The notes under the pieces: generated by a model
What the model was told of the DNA's origin: nothing
The model's input: only the letters and a program-made list of their open reading frames with translations
The model's database searches: none
Shown: piece by piece, positions 34,122 through 47,894 of the stretch
Numbering within the stretch: the stretch's first letter is position 1
Layout: each line of letters opens with the position of its first letter
Made by a program: the position numbers and the translations under genes
NCBI GenBank assembly: GCA_003956705.1
Contig: QZCP01000125.1
Span: forward strand, 1-64,000
Direction of reading: 5' to 3'
Origin: Brevipalpus yothersi
Lineage: Eukaryota; Arthropoda; Arachnida; Trombidiformes; Tenuipalpidae
DNA length: 64,000 nt

Positions 34122-34930
34122 TTGGGCATCTTGAAAGACAGCATAGAATAGATGAAGTGCTCAGGTAGATCCTCATCCTATCATCTTTCTTCCTGAGCAT
34201 CTTTCTTTTCTCTCTCTCTCTCTCTCTTCTCTCACCTGTTACTCTCTTTACTCAGGAGTGAACAATTTATCGCTTGATGGTGTGAAAAATTACTCTTTGA
34301 TGAGTTGGATTGTTTTGCCCTTATTGGATCTCACTTGTCACTCATCAAATATCCTATCTATTCCTATCTAATTTTATCTAATCACCCATTCAATTTGTTT
34401 CTTCTTCATCTTCTCCATCATCTTCTCTCTCTCTTCTTTATCCATCTTATACACTTAGCATTCGCGCTCAGCCGGCAAGAGAAACCGTATACTCGCACAC
34501 ATATATTTATATTGAAAAGTCCCAAAAGAGCCTGGAAGCAATTTTAACACTTTAACAGTAAACTTGCTCAAAGGTGTTATCAAATCTTCATTCTTGATCA
34601 ACATTTAACATTTCCACTTCTTACTAACTTCAAATGACATCCATCATTACGCTGAGTGACACTTGTTTGATTTTTGATACGCAATCGGTATGCGAATTGC
34701 AATTGAATCTACTGAAGCGAGGATTTGAGATAGAGAAAGATAATTTCTAACAGATCACTGAGTATGAACCAAAATATCATGATCTCAATGATCCGATGTA
34801 AGTGGACACCGAAATCAATCATCTTTCTGTCTTCCCCTCTAATACCGAAAAAATGCTGTGCACCTCGTGAGTTGAAGTAAATGGATGCCCTCAACAAAAT
34901 CTCAGAGGCACGATAAACCGATATAATTTT

Positions 34931-34965
<35 letters not shown>

Positions 34966-35334
34966 TTTGAAACATGGTATTCCCGGAAAAAATTTGTATT
35001 AGTAATAATGCCCGGAGGCTTAGATAATATAAGTGAATATGTGTATATGAAGATCTTGGTTAAAATGGAATAGATTCCATACAAGATTTATGTACAAGAA
35101 CAAGCTTAAAACTAGCTCAGAATATTAGATCTACCCATAATCATAATTGATTATCCACACACATACAAGTGAGGAAAAAGGAGAAGAATATTATGGAGGC
35201 TGATTAACCATGTGATCATGATGATGACGGGCACCCAGGATGATGAAATTTGAGTATATAAGAATGAGAAGAAGAATATGGTGGCCAAATGAGATGAGTC
35301 CACGATTTTATGGAATATCCATGATATGAGGCCG

Positions 35335-35373
<39 letters not shown>

Positions 35374-37625
35374 TTTATCAAAATAGCCACTAGGATGTGG
35401 TTTCTTGTCATATATGAACAATCATGATTGTTATTCACGGCGTTTAATGGAGAGAGAGAGAGCAAAAAAATTTTTATCCACATTCATGACACCTAAAGAT
35501 GTGTGTGTGTGTGCTCATGTGATGAGGATCACATCATCATGGTGGAAACTTATCTTCTTCTTCTTATTCATTCTTATCATCTTCGAACGGGTATTATAGA
35601 TGTTTCATATACATTTATGAGTATCTTTTTTCCCATGAAAAGCGTAAAAATTGATCATATTTTTAAGAGTAAGATTGAAGATGAATTCTTCTGTTCGCTT
35701 GATTATTTATCGTTGATCTTGTTTCTTTTTCTTCTCTCCCATCTTTCATCTATCTTTCACTCTTCTTCTTCTTCTTCTTCTTCTGCCTCATCCACCATCT
35801 CAGCATTATACATTCTACTGAATTTTAGTGTATATGTTTACTTTTCACTCGAGGAGAAAAATATTAAGCTTATTTTTCATGCTTTTCTCAGAATGCTCAC
35901 CAGCTCGTTGACACTTGAGCTGATAACAATGCTCAAAAATGCTATTCCCGGGAAATCTATTAAGGAATACAGTGAAGTGAAGAAAAAACACTCTTCTTCA
36001 CTTATTCTTCTTCTTCTACTTCTTCTTACACTTCCTCATGTGATAGATGGAATCAAGAGGATGCTGATAATAGATGATCATTTTTTCATCCCTACATGAA
36101 TCAGCATGATGGAGCGAAAAATTTGAAATTTATTTTGTTGATCAAAAATACTAATAAGATGGTGAAAATATTAATTGATCGTTTTGAGCTTTTTTTTCTT
36201 TATCATCATCCATTCAATTAACATCATAAGCACAAGGTTTTCCCGTTAATGGCAAGAGTCTCCATCAGAATCAGACATGAATCCTTTTTCGAGGTGATAT
36301 AATTATTGGAACGAGTGCAAAATGATAAGTAAAAAGCTTATTAATATATGATAACAATAATAATAACGTAAAATTCATAATGTTCAAAGCCATTTTCACC
36401 TCGAATTGCGGCATATTTATCATTGAGAATGAAAGATTAAAAGATTCAAGTGAATTAGAGAATAATAAGTGAAGATTCAGATGGAAAAAGAATTCAATCA
36501 TATTGAGAATCATCGTCATAAAATCATGATTACTGTAAGCTCTAAAAAGAAATTTTTTTTATAAGATGAGACAGCATTTCATTCATTTCCACTTTTTCAA
36601 CTTATTTTGAATACTCTCATATTAGTGAAACTGAATATCTGATGGACACAAACACACACAAACACTCACTAATATTATTATCATTTAAACTTATATCCAG
36701 ATTACTGCTAAAACACGGAAGCTGTATCAATCCAGTCAATTATGCATCATAATTTTTATCCTCATCCTTCTTCATCCGCTTTCATCACCATAAAAGATGA
36801 ATGTAAATACCTATAAGTAAAAATTTCACAATCATTAGTGATGTTATACTAAAAATGAATCCATTTTCGTGGTCTTTTTCACTTTACTGTTGAAGATGGA
36901 TGCTTGAAAACTAAAAAAAGTAAACAAACACGAACTACTTATTCCGACTTTTGATGATAAATTTTCTTTTCCTCCATCTTCCCGAAAAAAAGGTATGCAT
37001 TCGCTAACTAATCATCGACCAGAATCGACCGAAAGTATGAACAACAGAAACAATAAATGATCATAACTGTGTGTGGACAGCGTCTATGAATTGATGATAA
37101 ATGATGATATTCTCCATCCAAAACTTTTGTACTAACTATCCAGCATCCATTTGAGTATGTATAGTTCATATTTGACATCAGTGTCTGAAGGCATTTTCTG
37201 TCCGGAATGTGTTGAGAACAAATTTTCATCACCCAAAATCGAAGCCCTACAGCTACTGAATTATTATTATTATTATCATTACTAACTACTACTACTTCTG
37301 ATTTGCCATTTTGCTTAGCTCGAGGTTCAATTCGCATTGACCTGCAAAAGTGATGTATTCGATTATATTGAATGAAGAGATTTTTTTTTCTTCTTCTTCT
37401 CTTTCCAGTTAAGATTCAAGCTTTGTTGCTACAATTTGTTTTTTGTTTTTGTTTTTTTCAATAAATTCATTATGATCATCATCATGATTTATCCACTCAA
37501 GGATGCCCGTTCAATATGCAATCTTGATTATCTTTAATTAATTGGAGTGATTAAATCATTGTGATTATGCAAACATTTTACTTGCTAGCGTGGCTTAAAA
37601 GGTTTGGTTAATGAATAGAAGAGCA

Positions 37626-37656
<31 letters not shown>

Positions 37657-39079
37657 TGATAAAAAAGTAAAGAATGAGAGATAGATGTGCAAAATGGTTT
37701 GAAAGAATGTGAAAGAGAGAGCATCTGTTGTTTCTTTTCTGCTCATTTGAATACTGATTATGAGTATCGAGAATGCCGCGTGCCAACGTGCTATCCCATA
37801 TATATTTGTATATTAACGTGTAATGTGTTCAATGTTGATCATCTTCAATTTCAACTCATATATCACAACTTTTACACTTGAAACCACTGATATCTGTTGA
37901 ACATTTGTGATCAGCTGCAAAGAGAGAGAAAGAAAAAGAGAGAGAATATTAATTTATGCCAGTATATATACATTTGAGAGGCTCACATTTTTTTGGTTAA
38001 TATATTTTAAATAACCGGGCTCAAATGGCCACCAGTTTGAATGGAAAAGCAAAATCTTTTATCTCTGCTCAATGCAATTCATTTCAACTTCCTTCATCAA
38101 CCTCTCTCTCTTTCTTTTGCTCTTTCCAATCAATATTTATCCTTCCCGATCACATCAATCTAAATTATATGAGCTAAGGAATAGGTATATGTGCGAATGC
38201 TGGGTGCTATAATTTGTTGCTTTACCTGGGCCCTAAAATGCGAGAGCTTTGGTTCTCTCTTTCTCTCTATCAAGTCGGATTGTTTCAATTTTTACCTCAT
38301 CTCATCGGATTAATGCCACTTCGATGGACACTTCAAGGCTCAAATCCAATGAAAAACAAGAAGGCCAATAAGATGGAATATACATATAACATGATGATGA
38401 TAAGAGGATGATAAAATAGTTCGCATTCGTAGCTCCCGAAATTTTTAGTTTATCTCTCTCTCTCCCTGCCATGAATGTACACTTGATTGTTCCCCTTTCC
38501 ACAAATTTTGCTTGGGAACAAGATTTTCTGAATCACATTCAAATTCAAATGTATATTGGAATTGAAGTAAGTAAAAAGAAATCAACTCACAAGGCAATAA
38601 GATGCTGATAATACAAAATGATTGTGAGAGAATACATATTCATTTGATTTTCTTTCTCTCATTCTCTTCGATCTTCTACTTGCTCTCTTGCGAAACTTGT
38701 ATCTGTATATATGTATCTGACGGAACTTCTGGAACGCCCAGAGCGTGCCAAGATGATTTCTGATGGCAAGTCTATCTCTATCTCTCTCTCTTTCTCTTTC
38801 TCTTCCATCATCATGGGACTCTTATTTTCTGACAGCTTTTGGCGTGAGCAAGGTTGATAATGTGTGTGTGTATATTCTAGTGGGTTAAGTATACTCAAAT
38901 ATACATGTATGCATACAAGCTATCTTATTTTTTTCAGGGTTTTTCTTTCTCATTTGACACACTGATTATTTATATTTAATCTAACATTTTTTTGCTCTCT
39001 CTTACAAACTGTCTGATAACTTTGTTATAATTTTGAAGAGGAGAAAAAAATTTGGGAGGATTTAACTCGATAATCTTTT

Positions 39080-39083
<4 letters not shown>

Positions 39084-39139
<56 letters not shown>
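39084..39139. repeat. (CT)n microsatellite
   Basis: A 56-bp uninterrupted CT run. Confidence 0.95.
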
Positions 39140-39142
<3 letters not shown>

Positions 39143-40920
39143 CACTTGATATTGTGTGTCAAAATATGTTTGTTGAAATCAAATAATAATTTATATAGAT
39201 ATGTATAAACTCACGAACCAAAACAAATTTGATTCGATTCATCAGTTGACGGAGCCCATTTATTACCTTTTGCCTCATCAATTATATCCGTATTCGAGTT
39301 TCTCTCTCTCTCCCGTTTCTTCTCTCTTCCTAGTCTCATCTGGAATATGTATTCCAGGGTTTTCAAGGTTTCAAGAGGGTTTTTCTTTTTCCCACTTCAA
39401 TAGCTAAACAAAGCTGTCAACTGATGATAAAAATTAATCTAGGTATGCATATATATATTTTTTTCCGATCACTTATTGTTGAAAGCAATAGAAAAAGAGA
39501 ATCACGCAAACTTTGCCACAATATTTGAATTGATTCTAATTTAACTTTCTTCTTTTTTTTTCGTTGTTACGTTACGTAAATTTTTCGTTTCTTTCTCTCT
39601 CTCACTCTTCAAGTATACTTCTTTTTCTTCTTCATATACGATTAACAGTTTTCCATTAGTATAGCAAAAGTTGGGCAAATTTACGGTGAGTTGAATGTCT
39701 TGGATAATTAATTCTTCATAAACTCGGTTAGGTAATGAAAGCGAGGAGTTGCTGATCGTGCTGATGTGATCTTAATCTAAATTTTGACCACAAATTCTAT
39801 TTGGGCTGAAAGAAAAGGCAGCAGCACGCTGCTTGGCCAACCTTTTTCTCCATCATGTGTTCTTCTTTTTTTCTTCCAGAGGAGAGAGAGAAAATATTGC
39901 AGTGCATATATGTATTCCTTTGGATTTCGATGGCTAATTGATATTCGAAATCGTGAACCTCAGGCGAGGTCTATGATGATAGAGTGGAATAAGATCGGGA
40001 AGAGAGAAGAGAAAAAAGTTCTGTCCGATTCAATATTTGATTTGTATCAATGTACAAGGATAATCTGAATTGCATTCTCAACATGATATATCTACTATCA
40101 ATGCACACTACAATGCATATGAATTATTGTTATTTATTTATTTCACTTCTTCTTCTTCTTCCTCTCAGAATGAGGCTAAATAAACAAATAAAATCACTAG
40201 CACCCAAGTCATGATGATTAAGATGATATAGAAAAGAACGAATTAATGAGACGATAAAAAAACGCATACCTTAACCGTAACCAAGCATCAATTGATTGCT
40301 GTTGGCGAAGTGAGAGAAAAAAAACGTAGACAAACTATCCAATCAAAGTAGTCAATACATGTTGAAATTCGAAAGTGATTTAATTTCATTTGATTCCTTT
40401 TTTTCACATCATTTTATGTCTCTCTCCCTCTCTATCTATCTCTTGATACCCTGAAGCGATTTTCTCGTACCAAAATCATGTGTGTGTGTGTCAGTGAGGC
40501 AACTCGTGTGAATCGGAAAGTGATAAAAATGACGATAATGCGAAAGGAGACAACTTGTCTACTCTAATGAAAGTGAATGAGTGACGAAAAGTCTATTGAG
40601 TAGTAATAGTTGGAATGAATTTTTCTGATTATTATCATAGATAAAAAAGAAGAAGGCCAATCGATTCAGAAATAGGGGGGAGGAGAGTTAATATACTTTG
40701 AAAACAGGGGAGTGATATTTCTTACGATGATTCAAAGACAGTAGCATTTCTCCCTCTCTCTCTATCATAGATCCTTGTGAGATCTGTTCATCCATTCCTC
40801 ACTTGATCTAAGTACGTCTCTTTTCGGCCATCTATTCATGATCTACTCACGAATTCTGAGGCCGGTTCATCTTTTCTCTCTCTCATCTTTCCGTGCTCTG
40901 TTTAGGTACCTCAATCTATT

Positions 40921-40921
<1 letters not shown>

Positions 40922-40981
<60 letters not shown>
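40922..40981. repeat. (CT)n microsatellite
   Basis: A 60-bp pure CT run. A (GA)n run of similar size lies 340 bp to the right, so the two could pair as an inverted repeat. Confidence 0.95.
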
Positions 40982-40984
<3 letters not shown>

Positions 40985-41317
40985 GAGGGCCAAAAGCTAC
41001 TTACTACCACAAGTCTTTCTATCTAGCTATTCCTCTTGGAAGGAATTGCCATCGCTCTTTTTTCACTTTACAAGATCTACACTAATATTGTGAAGCGTTC
41101 TTTTGCCACTTCTCAAGGTAAGCCAGTTCTCATCATACATGGTACCGATATGGCCCAAGGTCAGTCTAATTGATTTAAATGAGGTAAAATTTCAATTATT
41201 TCCAGAGCATATTTTTTTCTCTCCTCTCTTCTTCTTCTCTCATTCGATAGATGAATCGAGTGAGTGTGTACAAAGTTTTTTGGAAAGAGAGTCAGCAAAA
41301 CTGAAGGGCAAATGAGT

Positions 41318-41319
<2 letters not shown>

Positions 41320-41385
<66 letters not shown>
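41320..41385. repeat. (GA)n microsatellite
   Basis: A 66-bp pure GA run, in opposite orientation to the CT run at 40922-40981. Confidence 0.95.
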
Positions 41386-41387
<2 letters not shown>

Positions 41388-44300
41388 CAATCTATTCGAA
41401 TAGATGAATCCATCCGGCAATCATCATTCATGCATCATCAGGCTTTTTAGGTAGATGATCGAAGAAAGAGAGACAAGGAATCCAAACGTATATTAGGTAA
41501 TAGTATAGTGAGTATGGTATCTACATCTCAATTATTTGTTCCAGAGTAAATTGGAGAGAGTGGATTGAAAGAAGTAAGAATGATGTAAGAAAAGTTGAAA
41601 TAGATTTATATGAATTTAGTAATCATCATGCATCATCTTTTCTTTTTCTCTCGCTCTCTCTCTCTCTCACACACATACACATACTTTTTACTGTAGTGTA
41701 TCTTGTTGAAATGATATTGAAAAATTTTCATGTATATATATTGAGATGGAAAGAGAATCTACATCTTAATCTTGAGACCAATTTTCCATTGGAAACGTAC
41801 AAAATGTAGACCCATTACATGTATGTACCCGATTGTTGTAAGATTTTGGCGAGTATCACTTGTTACTGGATTGCATGTGAGCGCCAAAAAAAATTCGATA
41901 TCCGAGCGAAATAAATCGAAAATAGTGTTTCATAAGAAAATAATTTGTTTCAGAGTGGTGGGTCTAGTTTTAAAGTATGAGATAGAAAATTCAATTGTTG
42001 AAAAGAATAGCAAAAAATTACTTGTAGCATTTACATTATATAGCCCATAAGTATGCAAAAGGAAGAGAGTGTATGTATCTGTATGTGTGTAGTTCAGGGA
42101 GCAAAATGATAAGAGAAAATAAAACGAATAAGATAGCATCTTTTTTTCGTGACTGAATGAGGGTTCATTAGATGAATCCATGAGATGAGTGGCCAAGAAG
42201 AAGAAGAAGAAGAAGAATACAACACACAGATATTCAACCTGTATACAGGTAATAGAGATAGCGAAAATTTTCACTCCGATATGTTTGATAGAGGTAATCA
42301 TTCAATCAGGGAGAGAGAGAGAAAGAAGTTAGTATAAATTTTATATCTTACAGAGTATCATGTTCTTGTGGCTGTAAAGTTCACTTAATCGCTAGTTTCA
42401 CCAGAACAAATTGACTATTCGAATCATTTCAATCTTTCTCTTCTTCTACTTTTTTCTTTATTCTTTCTCCATCTTCATCTTGTTTTCTATTCTTTCTCTC
42501 TTTTTTTCTCTTCCCAATGCATATTCGATAGAGACTGGATATGGGAACTTTTTTGCATTTTCTCTTCCATCTTGAAGGCACAAAACAATAAAAGCTGATC
42601 GAGTTACTTGGAGAGAAAATAAGCAAAAAAAGAGCAAAAGGAATACCTTCCCAATTCTATCTGGTAGTCTGTATTCTTTTCCCAGTCACTTAGTCATCAT
42701 CATAACGCTACTTTTATACATTTACATGTATATCTGTGCATTGAGAAGAGAATTATTTCCGTTATGCTTGGTGAAGACAAGAAAGAATGAATGAAAGAGA
42801 GAAAAAAATCAAAACATTCTAGTGATCATTTGAGTTTATCATTTTTTGAGATCGTTTTCCAATCGTTTGTTCAGACAATTCATAATAATAATAATAATAA
42901 GCATGTTAGATCAGGATAGACCATGTGGTCAAGAATGGGAATAAGAATAAGTAAAAGAGAGAGAGAAAAAAATTACCTCTACATACATACAAATATATAT
43001 AAGCATAACACAAAAAAAGAAAAAGATGAGAAAGAAGAACAAAAACGATGCATTCTGTTTGAAAATGATGAAAATTTTTGCTCTCTCTCTCCTTTCTTTC
43101 TTTCTTTCTTCTCTTACTTATTATTATTGTGTGTGATGAATTCCTTATTATTATTTCTTTTTCTCTCTCAAAAATTCATCTCATACACTCAAACATGAAT
43201 AAATACAAACACACCAATTTCATGCCCGATCATAATCAGTATACGTATTCCTTTTTTTACAGGTATTTGATTTGCATTGATTTGTAGGCCAACCATCGAT
43301 ATACATGTATGTATGTGTATGTGAATATATAAATATAATTCACTATTCGATCGCACAATTGAATGTAGAAGAATCATTTTCTCAAGATTAAGAACAAGAA
43401 TGTGTGTGTGTGATAAAATGAATGGCCACAACAATAATTTGATCGCAAAAAGAAGAAGACGAAAACATTCCAATATTTTGATGGTTATTTTCAATTTGTC
43501 TGGCTGATTAGATGGAAGAGAATCGAGACATAATAGGCTATGAAGGAGAATCGTCAACAAAATCATATCATCATGATCATTTCAATCCTTTCACTTGGCG
43601 AGAGATGAGCACAAAAATGAAAGTTTTTGTTCGTGAATGGTTAGTTTCGAGAATGATTTTTTCTTCTTGGTTGAAATTTTATAATATGAATTTTAGATGA
43701 AAAGCGTTTATTCCTTTTAAGAATATATTCTCATTTCTCTCTCTCTTTCTCTTATTCTCGGGAGAAGAATCCTCCTTCCAAATAGGCAATCAAAATTAAA
43801 AGCAAAATTTTGCTTTTCTGTTTGTCAACAAAAAAATTTTTTCTCCAAAACTCGTAATCATTCGTGATACTGTTTACTCATTCTGATCCATGAATTCAAT
43901 TTAATTTTCATCAGCTTATTTGTTTTATACTTCTTTTAACTACAGACAAATTGTATTAATTAATGTGATTGAACTCAGTTATCTCTATCTCTCGATTTTT
44001 GTTGATCTTTTTTGCTCTCTCTCTCTCTTCTCTTCATCAGTGCTTGGGCAAGTTAAAAGTGAATCAAATTCGCAAAATTTCAAAAATTTAAGGCACGGAT
44101 GAATGTTAAATTCCTTTTTTATGCTTTCTCTCTCTCTTTTCATCATAAAAAAATAAATCAGAAGCATGCACGACTCGATGAGTAGGTAGGAAGGTTCTGT
44201 CGTGCTGGTTCACTGTTGTTTTAGTAGGGAAAAAGAAATAACAATAATAATAATAATAACAACATTCATAGTCAACCCTTTCTCTCTGCCCACAGAACAA

Positions 44301-44429
44301 CCGAAAATGATATTCATTTGCTCAATGAATTTGCAATAAATCAAAGTAATTCCAGAATTAGCTGCGGAAATAACAATTCGTTGAAGAGCAAAAATTTGCG
44401 CGCCAAAAAGTAAAACCAAAAAATAAGGA

Positions 44430-44435
<6 letters not shown>

Positions 44436-44499
<64 letters not shown>
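44436..44499. repeat. (CT)n microsatellite
   Basis: A 64-bp pure CT run, about 30 bp right of the GCGCGC element at 44395. Confidence 0.95.
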
Positions 44500-44503
<4 letters not shown>

Positions 44504-45064
44504 GAGTGAACTTCATTTTTAAATGTTTTAAAGGTTTTTAGAGTTTCATATTGAATCTTTTTTGGTTAAATTGAGACGATAAATTGAAGCAAGAACAGCT
44601 CAAATACAAATGATAGCAGAAAGGATCAACTGGAAAGAAGAATAAGAAATTAGTTTGAGAGAGATAGAAGAACTTAGAATTCATTAAATAACATTACCTA
44701 CAGAAGAGAGAAAATCACTTAGTAAAAGAAGATGATATGAAATCTGATGATCATGAGGTTCCATAAGGTATGATAAAGGAGCGTAATCATGCTGTGAGAG
44801 GTGCCAATGTAGTAACGTGCTGGAATAATTTTCGGTCATTATTATCATCCAAACCCTCACTTGTATATTATAATAAACTCTACTATACATACTCCAACTC
44901 TCATTCACTTATTAGTCCTCTCTCTCTCATCTTCATCTTTCTCTCTCTCTCACACACACACTTACATATAGTTCACTGAATTCGGTATATATCACGCAAG
45001 TCAAAGTGAAATGCTCCAAACATGTAGAATAATCAGTGCGAACTGAGAATAACAAAAATCTTTT

Positions 45065-45065
<1 letters not shown>

Positions 45066-45108
<43 letters not shown>
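45066..45108. repeat. (CT)n microsatellite
   Basis: A 43-bp pure CT run. Confidence 0.95.
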
Positions 45109-45112
<4 letters not shown>

Positions 45113-45573
45113 TCGGAGCAGAAGATGATGAAGAGAGAGAGAGAAGATTATTCTTTTTCTTCCTCATCCTTTTATTCTTAATTCAGCTTCTTCACTGCCA
45201 TGCTTTAAAACTTTAATATGTAACTATAGCTCACTCTCATTTGGCCATTATGAAGGCCATTGGTTGGAAGAGAATTCTTTTTTTGTGCCTTCTAATTAAT
45301 TTAAAATGAGAAGATGATGAATACTGATGAGAAGAGTGATATTGCTGGGCTAAGGAAGAGAGAGGGAGAGAAAGAGAGAGAGAAGAAGATTGAATGAGTA
45401 AAAGAAGCTGAGCGAGTAATTTAATAAGAAAATCGGGATCGGAACATGGCCGGCGATCTGGTGATGATACCGTGATCGCCGTGCTCTTGCCGCTGGTCAC
45501 CTTTTCTTTTCTGGTATATATTTATGAATTAATATCACACACACAAATACATACTCATCAAGCTGGACTCATT

Positions 45574-45614
<41 letters not shown>

Positions 45615-46036
45615 AGCATTAATCCGATTTTAGAGAATATATTTTCGAAAAAAATAGGGATACCTCTCATTTTAAAAGGTCCATCATGGTAAGATCTCCT
45701 CTATTTATCGTCCTCTCATATCATGCCACCGAGGAAGAGTTAAGGAATCGGATTAGCAACAGTAAATGACTACATATATCCATATATTTATACATTAGTG
45801 TTTCGGAAGGAGAGATAATTTAAAGTGAAATGATTATTGAATGAATGAAAAACAAGAACAAAAACCAAGATTTTGAGAAATTAAGAAAAAAAAAGTTCCA
45901 CTAATTTACAAGCTCATCTCAATATTTATTCCACTCTATTTTACCAAAGTGAACGATTTTTTTTTCGTATCAAGCTAGCGAGAAAGAGAGAGAGAGACAC
46001 GAAGGAAATGATGATGATAAAGTGAGACACTACTTT

Positions 46037-46077
<41 letters not shown>

Positions 46078-46751
46078 TTTCATCATCATGATCTTTCTCA
46101 TCTTGCTCACAGCAATTTATCGGGCTGAGAGAAGGCGTCACAATCCATGATCTTCTTTGAGGTATATATACAAGAATATAAGAATGAGAAGATGAAGAAG
46201 AAAAGGAAGAAAGAGAGAGAGAGGCTGGATGGATTGAGGAGGAGAAAGGAGAACGAACATTATTATTCTCGCATCGAGCATTATTGAATAAGCAAGTGAA
46301 CACGATTTTTGAGTGAACTTCATTTGGGCTAAGAAAGAGAATGGAAATTCTTTGCCTTTGATATGTAAGCACTGGACTCTCTTCGAAAAACTAAATCAGG
46401 TCTGAGAGAGAGAAATAATGTATGTAGACCGGTGCTGCCAAGAGGAATGTTATACAAGATGAGAAAAGCGAGAATTTTGCGGACATAAGAATAGGAGAGA
46501 AGAACGAGAATGAATACTGCCAAGTAAGAAGAAGAAGAAGAAGAGGAAGAGGAGGAGATGAAGATGAAGAGCGAGAGAGGAGGTGGAAGAAGGCCCCGAA
46601 GATGATGATGCTCACAATGTCGTGATAGCAGTCATTATGGGAATCATGATTCAGAATATCTGCCTATATATATCAAAGGGAGAGAGAGAAAGGAGGTTCT
46701 CAATTGTAAAACATGAGCGACAAAAGGAAACAAATGAATGAATGAATGAGT

Positions 46752-46752
<1 letters not shown>

Positions 46753-46794
<42 letters not shown>
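46753..46794. repeat. (GA)n microsatellite
   Basis: A 42-bp GA run preceded by a short (AATG)n run. Confidence 0.95.
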
Positions 46795-46800
<6 letters not shown>

Positions 46801-47843
46801 TCAAAAAGCGTGGTCAAATTGTGGTCAAGCGTCGTTCATAAGACATATTCCGTGGATATTTGATGATCATGATTATTATCATTTGCTTGATGATCTATCT
46901 CATTCTCTTTCTGTTTCTCTCTCTTTCGCCCCCCTCCCCCACCTCCTCCTCCCGCACAGGTTAAGGTGGCCCATACAGGCGTTGGGGGTGGTCAAAAATC
47001 GTGAATGGGATGAGCAAAGTGGGAGGCAAAAATGAAATAGATGAATAACAAAAAAGTGGATAAAAAGAGAAAGATAGATAGAAAGAGAGAGAGAAAAGAA
47101 TAATAGAAAATAATGGAGCGTATGCAACAGGTTCATGTCCCCATGAATGTGTCTCTATTTGGCCATCCATGTGGATCCTCCTCACATACAGATACACAAG
47201 CATGTATACCATGTACCTGCATGTATACACATATACACACAATCTGGATGACTTAGATGACTGTGTTCGCAGTGAATAATTTAGCTTAATTTTATTATAG
47301 AATCATGCTTTAGGGTAAACCTTTTTTTCTCTTCTTTTCATAACAAAAAGGAGGTGTTTTCCATCTTGTGTGTGTGTGTATAAGATAAATTATCTGTGAA
47401 ATTTTTTTCACTCTTAAGAGGCATTCCAGGATGTCTAATGTATTCATGGTATGTGGCGGATATGAGACTGTAATCAACCTTTCTACGGGGTGTCACCATC
47501 TCTTGATATCGGGTATTTCAGAATTTTTCGAACTTGTTCCAAGTTTTCGCAGTATTCTTCACCTACTTATTGTACCACTCATGAGATTCTAGACTGACGA
47601 TGGGCCCAGATTGAGCTACATTCAGGCTCTGGGCTAGCCCAACAGAAAAGTAGAGTGAATATGGGAAAGAAAGATGAAAATTTTGATCCATAATTTTCCC
47701 CAAAAAGGTTCCCGATAAAAGTTTTCCCAAGCAAAAGGGAATACACATACACTCACATGTACATGAGCATATATATAAGTGCTACAAGAAAATTGGAGCT
47801 TCATCTCATTTACTTGCTTCTATTATTTGCCAATTTTGTTCAC

Positions 47844-47848
<5 letters not shown>

Positions 47849-47892
<44 letters not shown>
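47849..47892. repeat. (CT)n microsatellite
   Basis: A 44-bp pure CT run. Confidence 0.95.

Positions 47893-47894
<2 letters not shown>

Noticed and set aside
35503..36099. 198-codon plus ORF rich in Leu, Ser and Phe
   Set aside because: It arises from CT-rich and poly-CTT stretches, with no domain, no splice support and repeat-driven composition.
47602..47640. GC-rich foldback (GGGCCCAGA ... TCTGGGCTAGCCC)
   Set aside because: The continuous stem is only about 7 bp and the rest does not pair. It is too weak for an RNA gene call.
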